Position numbers and translations under genes: made by a program. A model generated the notes under the pieces. It was given only the letters and a program-made list of their open reading frames with translations. It did not search any database and had not been told where the DNA came from. A stretch of 64,000 bases of DNA from Streptomyces europaeiscabiei (GTDB lineage: Bacteria; Actinomycetota; Actinomycetes; Streptomycetales; Streptomycetaceae), in NCBI RefSeq assembly GCF_036346855.1, contig NZ_CP107841.1, forward strand, positions 7,072,001-7,136,000. The letters run 5' to 3'. Of this stretch, positions 7,978 through 16,554 are shown in pieces (positions within the stretch are counted from its first letter, which is position 1; every line of letters starts with the position of its first letter).

Positions 7978-8790
7978 GTGTCCATGCCTCCACCGCAGCC
8001 TCAGCCCCAGCCGTACGGTCAGCAGCCGCAGCAACCGGGTCCGTACGGTCAGCCGCACCCGCCGCAGCCCCAGCCGTACGGTCAGCAGCCGTCCCCGCCG
8101 CAGCAGTACGGTCAGCCGTACCCCGGCGGGTGGCAGCCCGTGCCGCCCCCGAAGAGCCGGGTGGGCCTCGTCCTCGGGATCGTCGGCGGCGTCGTCGCTC
8201 TCATGGTGGTCGGCGCGGTGGGGCTGTGGGTCGTCGGGACGCAGGGCACGAGCGGTTTCCCGGAGGCCGAGTACAGGCTCGCGCTGCCCGACACCGTGCT
8301 GGACGGCGAGTACACGCTGGCCCAGGACCTCTCCGACACGTCGGGGCAGCAGCTGGAGCAGGAGGCGGAGGGCGCCTGGGACGCCCGCGACGTCAAGGCC
8401 GCCGTCGGGCAGTACACATCAGCGAAGGACGGGGCCGAGGGCGCCCTGATCGTCTCGGGCATGTACGGCCGGTTCAAGAACACCGACGCCGCCCGCGACA
8501 ACATGCTGAAGGGCGCGGCCGAGGTCGACACGATCACGGTGGTCGTGCCGCCCGAGGACTTCACCCCGGGCGGCTCGGACCTCACGATCAGCTGCCAGGT
8601 CGTCACCCAGAAGCAGACCGGCACCGAGGTCACGTACCCGATGTGCGCGTGGGCCGACGGCAACACCGGGGCGTCCGTCGCGGAGCTCGGCACGGCGAGC
8701 GTCGGGCAGGACCCCTCGGAGGTGGACGTGGAGGCCTTCGCGGAGCGAACCCTGAAGGTCCGCTCCGAGATACGGCAGCGGATCAGCTGA
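7978..8790 (+). CDS. Membrane-anchored protein with Pro/Gln-rich cytoplasmic repeats
   Basis: A 270-residue protein starting with GTG. Residues 1-58 are a low-complexity repeat of PQPYGQQP/PYGQPHPP units. A single membrane helix follows (VGLVLGIVGGVVALMVVGAVGLWVV, about 63-87), then an extracytoplasmic domain of about 180 residues with two Cys (ISCQVV, YPMCAWADG). The architecture, a Pro/Gln-rich tail plus one TM plus an exported domain, is common in Streptomyces proteins of unknown function. The gene overlaps the convergent DUF3291 gene by 8 nt at the 3' ends. Confidence 0.75.
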   Translation: MSMPPPQPQPQPYGQQPQQPGPYGQPHPPQPQPYGQQPSPPQQYGQPYPGGWQPVPPPKSRVGLVLGIVGGVVALMVVGAVGLWVVGTQGTSGFPEAEYRLALPDTVLDGEYTLAQDLSDTSGQQLEQEAEGAWDARDVKAAVGQYTSAKDGAEGALIVSGMYGRFKNTDAARDNMLKGAAEVDTITVVVPPEDFTPGGSDLTISCQVVTQKQTGTEVTYPMCAWADGNTGASVAELGTASVGQDPSEVDVEAFAERTLKVRSEIRQRIS

Positions 8791-9271
8791 GGGCGGCGTC
8801 CGGCACGAGGGGCTCCGCCGGTCCGGCGGGGAACGACGTGCGCAGGGTGAACGCGTACGGGGTCGGGCCGTGGGCGCGGAGGTGGAGGAGCCGCTCCTCC
8901 GCCTCGGCCACGGTGGGCCGGTGGCCGGCGGGGACCCACCACAGGGCGGTGACCGCCTCGGCCAGCCGCTCGAACCACTCCCGGCGGCGGGACAGCAGCT
9001 CCCGGTGCTGTCCCTGGTACATGAACGCCGTCAGGGCGTCGGTGTCCCGCCACACCGACATGTTGATGATGAGCCATTCGTCGCCGAGGACGGGGATGTC
9101 CGTCGCGTTGCCGGAGTCGCTCTGCAGACGCCAGACGAAGCCGGCGGACTGGTCCGCGACCGCGTTCACCGGGTCCAGGGCGTCCACGAAGTCCTTCAAC
9201 TGCGGTGAGTCCAACGGGGCTTTGAGACGGGCGATGTTGACCTGGGCGAGTTCGTACGCGGCGGGAGTCAT
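8783..9271 (-). CDS. DUF3291 family protein
   Basis: A 162-residue protein whose opening YELAQVNIARLKAPLDSPQLKDFVDALDPVNAVAD matches the DUF3291 pattern; WLIINMSVWRDTDALTAFMYQGQHRELLSRRREWFE is the second conserved block. The family has a ferredoxin-like (dimeric alpha-beta barrel) fold reminiscent of antibiotic-biosynthesis monooxygenases, but no activity is established. It converges on and overlaps the membrane protein gene by 8 nt. Confidence 0.82.
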   Translation of the reverse strand: MTPAAYELAQVNIARLKAPLDSPQLKDFVDALDPVNAVADQSAGFVWRLQSDSGNATDIPVLGDEWLIINMSVWRDTDALTAFMYQGQHRELLSRRREWFERLAEAVTALWWVPAGHRPTVAEAEERLLHLRAHGPTPYAFTLRTSFPAGPAEPLVPDAALS

Positions 9272-9382
9272 GGGCGCACGATAGGTCGGGATGCCCGGGA
9301 GTCACATCCGTTTTCTCGGCTGATGGGCATGGTGCGTACGGTGTGCGCCGGTGAGGGCCGGCCGAGCGATTCCCCGCGCCCC

Positions 9383-10849
9383 CTAGCGGGCGGCGGTCTT
9401 CAGCACCGCCCTCATCACCTCTCTCGCGATCGGTGCCGCGTCCCCGCCCCCGCTGATGTCCCCCCGTTCCGCCTCGGCGTCCTCCACCACCACCGCGACC
9501 GCCACCTGGGGTTCCATCGCGTCGTCGGACTGGGCCCAGCCGATGAACCAGGCGAAGGGCGTGCCCGAGTTGCCGATGCCGTGCTGGGCGGTGCCGGTCT
9601 TGCCGCCGACGGTGGCGTGGCGGAGGGCGGCGTTGGCGCCGGTGCCGTCCTCGACGACGCCCCGCATGAGGTCGCGCAGGCGCCGCGCGGTGGCCGGGTT
9701 CATGGCCTGGCGGAGGGTGCGGGTGCCCGAGACGGAGACCGTGCGGCCGCTCGCCGTGGTGGTCCGCTCGACGAGGTACGGCGACCGCACCGAACCCCCG
9801 TTGGCGACGGCCGCCGTGACCAGAGCCATCTGCAGGGGGGTGGCCCGGGTGTCGTACTGGCCGATGGAGGAGAGCGCGAGCTGGGCCCGGTCCATCTCGG
9901 TGTCGAAGCTGCTGGCGGCGACCCAGAAGGGGATCCGCAGGCCCGAGTTGTCGAAGCCGAAGGCGCGTGCCGTGTCCGTCATGGCGCCGAGGCCGACGTC
10001 CACGCCCAGTTTCGCGAAGACCGTGTTGCAGGACCACTCGAAGGCATAGCGCAGGGAGGCGTCCTCACAGCCCTCGACCTCGTTGGAGAGGGACGTCGTG
10101 GTGCCCGGCAGGGTGTACGGGGCGGGGGAGCGGGTGGGAGCGTCGACGTCCGTGACCACCCCGGCGTCCAGCGCCGCGGCGGCCGTCACCACCTTGAACG
10201 TCGAACCCGGCGGATAGGTCTGCCGCACCGCCCGGTTGAGCATCGGCCTGCTCGCGTCCCCGTTGAGCCGCGCCCAGGCCTCGGCCGTCTCGCGGCCGTT
10301 GCCGGAGAGCACTTCGGGGTCGTACGACGGGCGCGAGACCAGTGCCAGGACGCGCCCGGTGGCCGGTTCGAGCGCGGCGACCGCGCCCCGGCGGGCGCCG
10401 AGCCCCAGGTAGGCCGCCCGCTGGGCCGAATCCCGGAGGGTGGTGACGACCTCGCCGCCCGCGTTCTGGTCGCGGGTGATGTCGTTCCACAGGGGGAGGA
10501 AGGACAGCAACGGGTCGCTGCCGTCGAGGACGGAGTCCTGCGTGTCCTCCAGGAAGGTCGTCCCGTACTCCTGCGAGGCGAAGCCCGTGACCGGCGCGTA
10601 CAACGGGCCGTCCCGGTACGTCCGTTCGTAGCGGAGCTGCTCCCCGGTGTCCTTCGAGCCGGTGACCGGGCGTCCCTCGACGACGATGTTCCCGCGCGGC
10701 TGGCCCCAACGGGCGATCGCCGGGCGGCGGTTGGCGGGATTGTCGTCGTAGACCCGGGACTGGAAGACCTGGACGCGGGTGGCGTTGACGAGGAGGGCGA
10801 GCAGCAGCAGGGCGCACAGGGCGGCGGCGCGGCGGATGTACTTGGTCAT
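9383..10849 (-). CDS. Penicillin-binding protein (class B-like transpeptidase)
   Basis: A 488-residue cell-wall D,D-transpeptidase. It has one N-terminal membrane anchor (AALCALLLLALLVNATRVQVF), a short N-terminal module and the transpeptidase domain with all three catalytic motifs: S216-TFK in YPPGSTFKVV, SCN at 273-275, and KTG in VGGKTGTAQH. The start ATG overlaps the stop of the upstream FtsW/RodA-type gene by 4 nt. SEDS glycosyltransferases work as a pair with a cognate class B PBP, so the two genes almost certainly encode one peptidoglycan synthase. The frame is open far upstream of this ATG, but that part lies inside the FtsW gene. Confidence 0.9.
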   Translation of the reverse strand: MTKYIRRAAALCALLLLALLVNATRVQVFQSRVYDDNPANRRPAIARWGQPRGNIVVEGRPVTGSKDTGEQLRYERTYRDGPLYAPVTGFASQEYGTTFLEDTQDSVLDGSDPLLSFLPLWNDITRDQNAGGEVVTTLRDSAQRAAYLGLGARRGAVAALEPATGRVLALVSRPSYDPEVLSGNGRETAEAWARLNGDASRPMLNRAVRQTYPPGSTFKVVTAAAALDAGVVTDVDAPTRSPAPYTLPGTTTSLSNEVEGCEDASLRYAFEWSCNTVFAKLGVDVGLGAMTDTARAFGFDNSGLRIPFWVAASSFDTEMDRAQLALSSIGQYDTRATPLQMALVTAAVANGGSVRSPYLVERTTTASGRTVSVSGTRTLRQAMNPATARRLRDLMRGVVEDGTGANAALRHATVGGKTGTAQHGIGNSGTPFAWFIGWAQSDDAMEPQVAVAVVVEDAEAERGDISGGGDAAPIAREVMRAVLKTAAR

Positions 10850-12261
10850 GCGCCCCGGACCTCCGGGCCGTCGAGCGGGCCTCGGGGCAGGCGCCCGTGG
10901 TCGTACTGCCTCCTGGCGGAGTCGCTCATCCGCATCAGCAGGGCCACGATGATCCAGTTGGTGACGACGGAGGAGCCGCCCTGGGCGAGGAAGGGCATCG
11001 CCATACCGGTGAGCGGGATGAGCCCGGTGACGCCGCCCGCGATGACGAAGACCTGGAGGGCGACGATCGAGGCGAGACCGGTGGCCAGGAGACGCCCGAA
11101 GGGGTCGCGCAGGGCGAGGCCGGTGCGGAAGCCGCGCTCGACCAGCAGGGCGTAGAGCAGGAAGATCGCGGCGAGGCCGGCGAGGCCCAGTTCCTCGCCC
11201 GCCGTGGCCAGGATGAAGTCCGACTTGGCGGCGAAGCCGATCAGGACGGAGTGGCCGAGGCCGAGGCCGGTGCCGAGCAGCCCGCCGGCGGCGAACGAGA
11301 AGAGGGACTGGGCGAGTTGGTTGGGGCCCCGGCCCGCCTCGATGGACGCGAAGGGGTGCAGCCAGTCCTCGACGCGGCTGTGCACATGCGGTTCGAGCCA
11401 GCCGACGGCCACCGCGCCCACGCACGCGAGCAGCAGCCCCACCGCGATCCAGCCGGTGCGGCCCGTGGCGACGTACAGCATGATCACGAAGAGGCCGAAG
11501 AACAGCAGCGAGGTGCCCAGATCGCGTTCCAGGACCAGGACGCCGACGCTCAGCAGCCAGATGGTGACGATCGGGCCGAGGACGCGCCCGGTGGGCAGTT
11601 GGAGGCGCTTGAACCGCCAGATCTGGCGCCCGGCGTACGCCAGCGCGTTGCGGTTCGCCGCGAGATAGCTGGCGAAGAACAGCGCGAGCAGCACCTTCGC
11701 GAACTCGCCCGGCTGGAGGGAGAACCCGGCGATCCGCACCCAGATCCGGGCCCCGTTGACCGGCGGGAACAGGATCGGCAGCGCCAGCAGGGCCAGCGCG
11801 GCCACCACCGAGACGTACGCGTACCGCTGCAGCACCCGGTGGTCGCGCAGCAGGGCCACGACCGTGATGAACAGCGCCACCCCGAGCGTCGACCAGTTCA
11901 GCTGCGCGGGCGCCGCCAGGTCGGCCGGGGTCTCCAGGTCGAGCCGGTGGATCAGCACCAGGCCAAGTCCGTTGAGGAGCACCGCGATCGGCAGCAGCAG
12001 CGGATCGGCGTACGGCGCCCGCAGACGCACCACCAGATGGGCCAGCAGCGCGAGCACGCCGAGTCCGGCGCCGTAGTCGAGGGCGCCGGGCGGGACGGTG
12101 CCGTTCTTCGCCAGGCCGACGGCGCAGTAGCCGTACACGGAGAGCAGGACGGCCACGACGGTGAGGGTGAGCTCGACGCCTCGGCGCCGGAGCAGGCGTA
12201 CGGCGGGCGGGGACGGCTCAGGGGGATCCGCCGCCAGGGTCGTTCCGGCTTTGGTGGTCAT
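10846..12261 (-). CDS. SEDS-family FtsW/RodA-like peptidoglycan polymerase
   Basis: A 471-residue polytopic membrane protein with about ten hydrophobic segments. Family landmarks are PPVNGARIWVRIAGFSLQPGEFAKVLLALFFA, VLERDLGTSLLFFGLF (catalytic Asp region of SEDS enzymes), FAAGGLLGTGLGLG and LPLTGMAMPFLAQGGSS near the end. SEDS proteins polymerise lipid II into glycan strands. The gene is translationally coupled (4-nt overlap) to its partner PBP. Streptomyces carry several ftsW/rodA paralogues; without comparison I cannot say whether this one serves division, elongation or sporulation. Confidence 0.9.
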   Translation of the reverse strand: MTTKAGTTLAADPPEPSPPAVRLLRRRGVELTLTVVAVLLSVYGYCAVGLAKNGTVPPGALDYGAGLGVLALLAHLVVRLRAPYADPLLLPIAVLLNGLGLVLIHRLDLETPADLAAPAQLNWSTLGVALFITVVALLRDHRVLQRYAYVSVVAALALLALPILFPPVNGARIWVRIAGFSLQPGEFAKVLLALFFASYLAANRNALAYAGRQIWRFKRLQLPTGRVLGPIVTIWLLSVGVLVLERDLGTSLLFFGLFVIMLYVATGRTGWIAVGLLLACVGAVAVGWLEPHVHSRVEDWLHPFASIEAGRGPNQLAQSLFSFAAGGLLGTGLGLGHSVLIGFAAKSDFILATAGEELGLAGLAAIFLLYALLVERGFRTGLALRDPFGRLLATGLASIVALQVFVIAGGVTGLIPLTGMAMPFLAQGGSSVVTNWIIVALLMRMSDSARRQYDHGRLPRGPLDGPEVRGA

Positions 12262-12304
12262 GCCCGGAACTTACCCAAATGAGGTGCCTTGTGGGTCTTG
12301 TCGC

Positions 12305-12664
12305 TCAGGCGCACGAGCGTGGCGTTTTGAAGGCCTCGATGTAGCGGGCCGAGCCCCAGGCCCAGGTGCCGTCGACGAGCAGGTACCACTGCCGGTCGCC
12401 GTCGACGCTCTGGCCGTCGGCCCGGCAGAAGATCTTGACGATCTCGCCGTGGGGTGCGACCCGGATGACCGAGCCGCCGCGGGTCGGCGCGCTGCGCAGG
12501 AACAGACCGGTACGGGCAGTGACCTTGCCCCTGACGATCTGCTGGTTCTTTTGGGGGTCCTCCTGGCCGGTGTCGGCGGCGGAGGGAGTCGTTGCGGCGA
12601 ACGCCAACAGGGCGCCACCGGCAGCGGCTATACCGAACCGCATGAGCAGAATCCGCAGGGACAT
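12305..12664 (-). CDS. Secreted SH3-like protein
   Basis: A 119-residue protein with a signal peptide (MSLRILLMRFG, Ala/Gly-rich core, cleavage near TTPSAADT). The mature domain looks like a bacterial SH3 module (GKVTARTGLFLRSAPTRGGSVIRVAPHGEIVKIFC, QWYLLVDGTWAWGSARYI). The ATG at 12664 was chosen because GGAGGAG lies just upstream; the frame extends further 5' but without signals. Four residues from the end is a Cys that may pair with the internal Cys. It probably binds the cell wall; a ligand cannot be inferred. Confidence 0.8.
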   Translation of the reverse strand: MSLRILLMRFGIAAAGGALLAFAATTPSAADTGQEDPQKNQQIVRGKVTARTGLFLRSAPTRGGSVIRVAPHGEIVKIFCRADGQSVDGDRQWYLLVDGTWAWGSARYIEAFKTPRSCA

Positions 12665-12783
12665 CGATACTCCTCCACAAAAGGGGCGAGGCTGACTGTC
12701 TGCCACGTTAGGAGGAGGGCGGACGGGGCGCCTTCTGCGATGGGCCATCGGGGCGTTCCGCCCCTGAGGGCGCTGCCCTCGAA

Positions 12784-12840
12784 GGGGCGTGGGGCTGCGT
12801 CCGATGTGCGGCTCCGCCGCGTGGGTGGCGATCAGCCCCC
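12784..12840 (+). repeat. Diverged dispersed repeat overlapping a gene end
   Basis: Begins GGGGCGTGGGGCTGCGTCCG, contains CGGCTCCGCCGCGTGGG and ends GATCAGCCCCC. It resembles a common Streptomyces intergenic unit and the 3' half of the 6743-6777 copy. The stop codon of the sensor kinase gene (12832) lies inside it. Confidence 0.6.
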
Positions 12841-14100
12841 ACCGACCGGCAGCCGCAGAACGGCCGACGCACCCCCATCGGCGGCGTTCTCGAATTCCAG
12901 CCCCGCCCCCAGGACTTCCGCCTGCCCCACCGCGATGGTCAGCCCCAACCCATGCCCCTTGGCGGAGCCCTCCGTACGAAACCTCTGCGGCCCCTCAGCC
13001 ACCAGATAGCCAGGGAACCCGTTCCCGTGATCCCGCACGGTCACCACCGCCCCCTCCACGGTCAACACCACCGGAGGCGCCCCATGCTTGTGCGCGTTGG
13101 CCACCAGGTTCCCCAACACCCGCTCCAGCCGCCGCCGATCCGTCTCCACACACGCGTCCTCCACCACCCGCACCTCCGTCTCGCCGCTCGTGTTCGCGGC
13201 CACCCGCTCGGCCAGCACCCCGAGCCGGATCACGTCCACGTCCAGCCGCTCGCTGCCCGCGTCCAGCCGTGAGATCTCCAGCAGATCCTCGGTCAGCGTC
13301 CGCAGCGCGGCGACCCGGTCCCGCACCAGCTCCGTCGGCCGCCCCGCCGGCAGCAGTTCGGCAGCCGCGTGCAGCCCGGTCAGCGGCGTACGCAGCTCGT
13401 GCGCGACATCCGCGGTGAACCGCTGCTCGCTGAGCAGCTTCCGCTGCAGCGTGGACGCCATGGTGTCGAGCGCGGCGGCCACCGCGGCCACCTCGTCGCG
13501 GTACCGCGCCGGGTCCGTCGTCCGGGGGTCGCGGACCCGCGCGTCCAGGTCGCCCGCGCTGATCCGCCGGGCCACCTGCGAGGTCGTACGCAGCCGCCGG
13601 GTCACCCCGGTGACGCCGAGCGCGCCCACGATCAGCGTCACCCCGATCGCCAGCGCCGAGGAGCCCAGGATGGCCCGGTCGAGGTTCTCGATCGTGGCCG
13701 CGCTCTGCGCGTAGTCGATCCGTACGGCGAGGGCGCGGCCGTCGGCGGGAGCGGCCGCCCACATCGCGGGGTACCCGCCGACGGCATCGACCATGGTGCC
13801 GCGCCGCCCGCTCACCGCCAGCTCGCGCAGCGACTTCGGCAGCCCCGGCACGTCGATCCCCGAGTCGGGCGGCAGCCGGTTCCCGGCCTCGTACGCCCGT
13901 ACCGCCTCGTCGAGCCGCACCAGCGCCCGGGAGCGGGCGTCGCTGACGGTCCGGTCGGTGACGGAGACATGCACGAGGGCACCGAGCAGCGCGGCCAGCC
14001 CGCAGCACATGACCGTGATGAAGGCCAGCGCCTTCCAGGTGAGCGAGGAGGTCCAGCGGCGCAGGCCGAACCGTTTCCGCGCAGGCCTCACGGCGCTCAC
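12832..14100 (-). CDS. Sensor histidine kinase (CseC-like)
   Basis: A 422-residue HisKA-type kinase. It has two membrane helices (WKALAFITVMCCGLAALLGALVHV and AILGSSALAIGVTLIVGALGVTGV) flanking an extracytoplasmic loop of about 90 residues, then a HAMP segment. The phosphoacceptor region is FTADVAHELRTPLTGLHAAAELL. The ATPase has an N-box (NLVANAHKHGAPP), DHGNGFPG and GHGLGLTIAVG. The GTG start overlaps the stop of the upstream lipoprotein gene (GTGA). The lipoprotein-kinase pairing recalls CseA-CseC of the SigE envelope-stress system, but no response regulator or sigma factor is adjacent, so the partner is unknown. Confidence 0.85.
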   Translation of the reverse strand: MSAVRPARKRFGLRRWTSSLTWKALAFITVMCCGLAALLGALVHVSVTDRTVSDARSRALVRLDEAVRAYEAGNRLPPDSGIDVPGLPKSLRELAVSGRRGTMVDAVGGYPAMWAAAPADGRALAVRIDYAQSAATIENLDRAILGSSALAIGVTLIVGALGVTGVTRRLRTTSQVARRISAGDLDARVRDPRTTDPARYRDEVAAVAAALDTMASTLQRKLLSEQRFTADVAHELRTPLTGLHAAAELLPAGRPTELVRDRVAALRTLTEDLLEISRLDAGSERLDVDVIRLGVLAERVAANTSGETEVRVVEDACVETDRRRLERVLGNLVANAHKHGAPPVVLTVEGAVVTVRDHGNGFPGYLVAEGPQRFRTEGSAKGHGLGLTIAVGQAEVLGAGLEFENAADGGASAVLRLPVGGG

Positions 14101-14957
14101 CCCGGGCTCGCCGACGAGGAGGCGGACGGCGAGGCGGACGGCGAGGCGGAGGGTGACCGTGACGGCTTCGCCGATCCGCCCACACGCAGGATCTCGTCGC
14201 GGGTGAGCAGCATCGCCCCCTGGTCCTCGTCCCAGGTCCACTGCGTGCGGTACTCGTAGCCGACGATCGCCGCGGGGGAGCGGATGATCACGGTACGGCC
14301 GGCCAGCTCGACCGCGAGCACCGCGTCGTCGCTGGCCAGCACCTGCACCAGCCGGTCCGCCCGGAGCGTGTACATCCGCACCGCCGTCTGGTTGCCGGGC
14401 AGCAGCCGGAAGCCGAGCACCATGTCGTCGCGCCCGTCACCGGTGAGATCGCGGTAGTAGGCCTTGAGGACGGGACACCTGGCGCGGTCCCCGTCTGTCC
14501 CGTCCGTTCCGTCCGTTCCGTCCGTCCCGTCCGTCCCGTCCGTCCCGTCCGTCCTGTCCGTCCCGTCCGTCCTGTCCGTCCCGTCCGTCCCGTCCGTTCC
14601 GTTTCCGCGGCAGTCGGCCATGCGCCCGGCCGTCCCGCCGTAGAGGGCCCCGGGCCCGGAGTACACCTCGGGGTGCGCGGCGATCTCGGCGCGCACGACC
14701 GCCAACGGGTCCACCTGGTGAATGTCCTCGCCGGGAGCCCTGACGCCCTCGACGACCTCCGTCTCGGCCTCGCCGTAGTCGTAGGCGGGGGAGGAGGCGG
14801 GCGGCTCCCCGGGCCACAGCCGCGTCGGGCCGCTCGCGGTGGGTGTCGCGCCCGCGCTCACCAGGCCCCCGGAGTCGCCGCACGCACCCAGCAGCAGGGC
14901 GGCGGCCACGGCGACCGAGGCACAGGCGGCCGCACGCGCGGGGCGGCTGGGGAACAC
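14097..14957 (-). CDS. Lipoprotein with (Thr-Asp-Gly)n tract
   Basis: A 286-residue predicted lipoprotein. The GTG start is preceded by an AGGAG site. The signal peptide ends in the lipobox LLGAC (Cys about residue 26). A central tract of about twelve TDG/TDR tripeptides is encoded by a 9-bp tandem repeat. After it comes a folded domain (VLKAYYRDLTGDGRDDMVLGFRLLPGNQTAVRMYTL) that contains an FG-GAP/EF-hand-like DLTGDGRDDM motif. The C-terminus is a SPSA repeat. The coupling to the downstream sensor kinase suggests it modulates signalling at the membrane. Confidence 0.82.
   Translation of the reverse strand: MFPSRPARAAACASVAVAAALLLGACGDSGGLVSAGATPTASGPTRLWPGEPPASSPAYDYGEAETEVVEGVRAPGEDIHQVDPLAVVRAEIAAHPEVYSGPGALYGGTAGRMADCRGNGTDGTDGTDRTDGTDRTDGTDGTDGTDGTDGTDGTDGDRARCPVLKAYYRDLTGDGRDDMVLGFRLLPGNQTAVRMYTLRADRLVQVLASDDAVLAVELAGRTVIIRSPAAIVGYEYRTQWTWDEDQGAMLLTRDEILRVGGSAKPSRSPSASPSASPSASSSASPG
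14491..14612. repeat. 9-bp coding microsatellite (TDG repeat)
   Basis: On the plus strand the unit is GTCCGTCCC with C/T variants, about 12-13 tandem copies. It is in frame with the lipoprotein gene, so copy-number change would alter protein length by three residues per unit without a frameshift. Confidence 0.85.
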
Positions 14958-15061
14958 GGGACTCCTGGGTGTGCGGGCATGCGGAAGGGGTGACTGTGGT
15001 CCCGTACACCCTATTCGTGCGGAAGTGCTTCCTTCGTGACGGCTCGGTCGTGCACCCCGCG

Positions 15062-15679
15062 CTACTGGGCCGGCTCCTCCAACTCCTCCAGGAACCGGAC
15101 CGTCGCCAGCCCGGTGTGCAGATACTCCACGAACAGCTCGTTGTGCAGCGCCCACGGCGAACGGCGGGTGCGGATCAGCCGGATCGCCTCCTCGGCGGAG
15201 TGCCCGTCGCGGATCAGCGCCTGCGCCACGACCAGACCGGACCGGTTGTACCCGCTGTGGCAGCGGACGAGGACACGTTTGCCGTCCTCCAGAGCGTCGC
15301 ACGCCGCCTGCGCCAGCCGCATCACACCCGCCAGCTGCGTACCGTCCAACGGACCGTCCGGGATCGGCCACACATGGTGCTCGACGCCGTCGTCCGGCCC
15401 GTACCCCGGTAGTCGCAGCAGGGTCAGCACCAGATCGAACTCGTCGTGCACCACCGCGAACTCGATCTCCCCGGTCCCGGTCCGCCCCGCGAACTCGTGC
15501 CCGCCCATCCACAGTCCGGGCACGATCTCGCTCCACGGTTCGCCCGGAGCCGGTACCTCGGGTTGCTTCCTGCCGGTCCGCAACGGCGCCTCCCCTGGGG
15601 CCTGTGTCGGAAGTGACGTCGTCCACCCGGCAGGCGCCACTTCCGACTCGGGCCCCGGCCCCTGACGACAGGTCGTCAC
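15062..15679 (-). CDS. Dual-specificity/tyrosine phosphatase-like protein
   Basis: About 205 residues from a GTG start at 15679; the start is uncertain because no strong Shine-Dalgarno is present. The catalytic signature CX5R is intact in VLVRCHSGYNRSGLV (Cys140, Arg146 in this numbering), preceded by the general-acid-region candidate HHVWPIPDGPLDG. The C-terminal helices (AEEAIRLIRTRRSPWALHN) contain the RxxRSPxAL-N pattern often seen in phosphatases of this fold. The protein is probably cytoplasmic. It is transcribed divergently from the NERD-like gene, and substrates are unknown. Confidence 0.85.
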   Translation of the reverse strand: MTTCRQGPGPESEVAPAGWTTSLPTQAPGEAPLRTGRKQPEVPAPGEPWSEIVPGLWMGGHEFAGRTGTGEIEFAVVHDEFDLVLTLLRLPGYGPDDGVEHHVWPIPDGPLDGTQLAGVMRLAQAACDALEDGKRVLVRCHSGYNRSGLVVAQALIRDGHSAEEAIRLIRTRRSPWALHNELFVEYLHTGLATVRFLEELEEPAQ

Positions 15680-15746
15680 CTCAAAGGTAGCCGGGTTCTT
15701 GCCGATGGAGCACCCCGCCTGTTCCCATGGTCCGGGGTGATGGTGC

Positions 15747-16550
15747 ATGAGCGGACTGCGCGTCATACCGACCTGGCGGCACGGACAGGAGCGCCTGTAC
15801 GTGTGCCGGACCGACGGGAGGAACATCGCCTGGTACGACCGTGAGGCGGGCCGGGTGAACCTTCTCAGCGAGGAACACAGAGAGGACGTGCTGGCCGTCC
15901 TCGGCCCCTTTGCCACCGGCCAGGTCACCGTGGGCCCGCCACCCGTGCCCACCCCCGCCGAACTGGCCCGGCTGAGCCTGCACCCGGACGACGACCTGGC
16001 CCCCAACCGCCCCGGCGAGGCCCTGCTGATCGCCCTCGACCGAGCCCCCGGCCCGCCACGCCGGCTGCGCCCCGACCCACGCCGTCGCGCCCTGGCCGCC
16101 GAGCAGACGGTCGGCGCCGCGCTGGACCGGCTGGAGGGCGCCGGCTGGCACACCCTGCACTCCGTGCCACTGCCCGGCGGCGACCGCATCCACCACCTGG
16201 TCATCGGTCCCGGGGGCCTGTTCTGCATCCGGTCCCTGCCCGCCCGCAGACAGCGCGTCGTCGTCACCGACCCCATGGTCGCGGTCGGCCGCCATGAGCC
16301 CCGCGCGCTGCTGCGCGGGCTGCGCGCCGAGGCGGACCGAGCCTCCTACGCCCTCACCGCCGAGGTCCACCCCGTCCTCGCCGTCGCCGAACCGTCCGGC
16401 CTCGCCCTCACCACGCCCCCGCGCGAGGTCCGCGTCCTGCGCGACACGGACCTCGTCGAACTCGCCCGCACGGGCGGGCTGCTCAAACCGGCGGACGTGG
16501 AGGGGCTGCACGCGATGGCCCGGGACCGGCGGACGTGGACCCGGGTGTAG
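15747..16550 (+). CDS. NERD-like protein with degenerate nuclease motif
   Basis: A 267-residue protein that aligns along its whole length with the AICE-borne NERD protein at 60050-60904. Both share an N-terminal RLYV..DGxxIxWYD module, the xxNRPGExL linker and the NERD core. In the NERD core, the usual DH-L-IGPGG-F-I-TK pattern reads IHHLVIGPGGLFCIRSLPARR here, so the acidic residue and the Lys expected at the active site are replaced (His and Leu). It is therefore likely a non-catalytic member. No membrane segment is seen. Its cellular role is unknown. Confidence 0.75.
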   Translation: MSGLRVIPTWRHGQERLYVCRTDGRNIAWYDREAGRVNLLSEEHREDVLAVLGPFATGQVTVGPPPVPTPAELARLSLHPDDDLAPNRPGEALLIALDRAPGPPRRLRPDPRRRALAAEQTVGAALDRLEGAGWHTLHSVPLPGGDRIHHLVIGPGGLFCIRSLPARRQRVVVTDPMVAVGRHEPRALLRGLRAEADRASYALTAEVHPVLAVAEPSGLALTTPPREVRVLRDTDLVELARTGGLLKPADVEGLHAMARDRRTWTRV

Positions 16551-16554
16551 GCCG

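Noticed and set aside
10850..11425. A longer form of the penicillin-binding protein starting far upstream
   Set aside because: That segment is inside the FtsW/RodA-type gene in another frame; the ATG at 10849 with the 4-nt overlap and the membrane anchor is the natural start.
12832..14241. Longer kinase start at 14241
   Set aside because: The extra residues lie within the lipoprotein gene in another frame; the GTG overlapping the lipoprotein stop gives the usual short cytoplasmic N-terminus before the first membrane helix.
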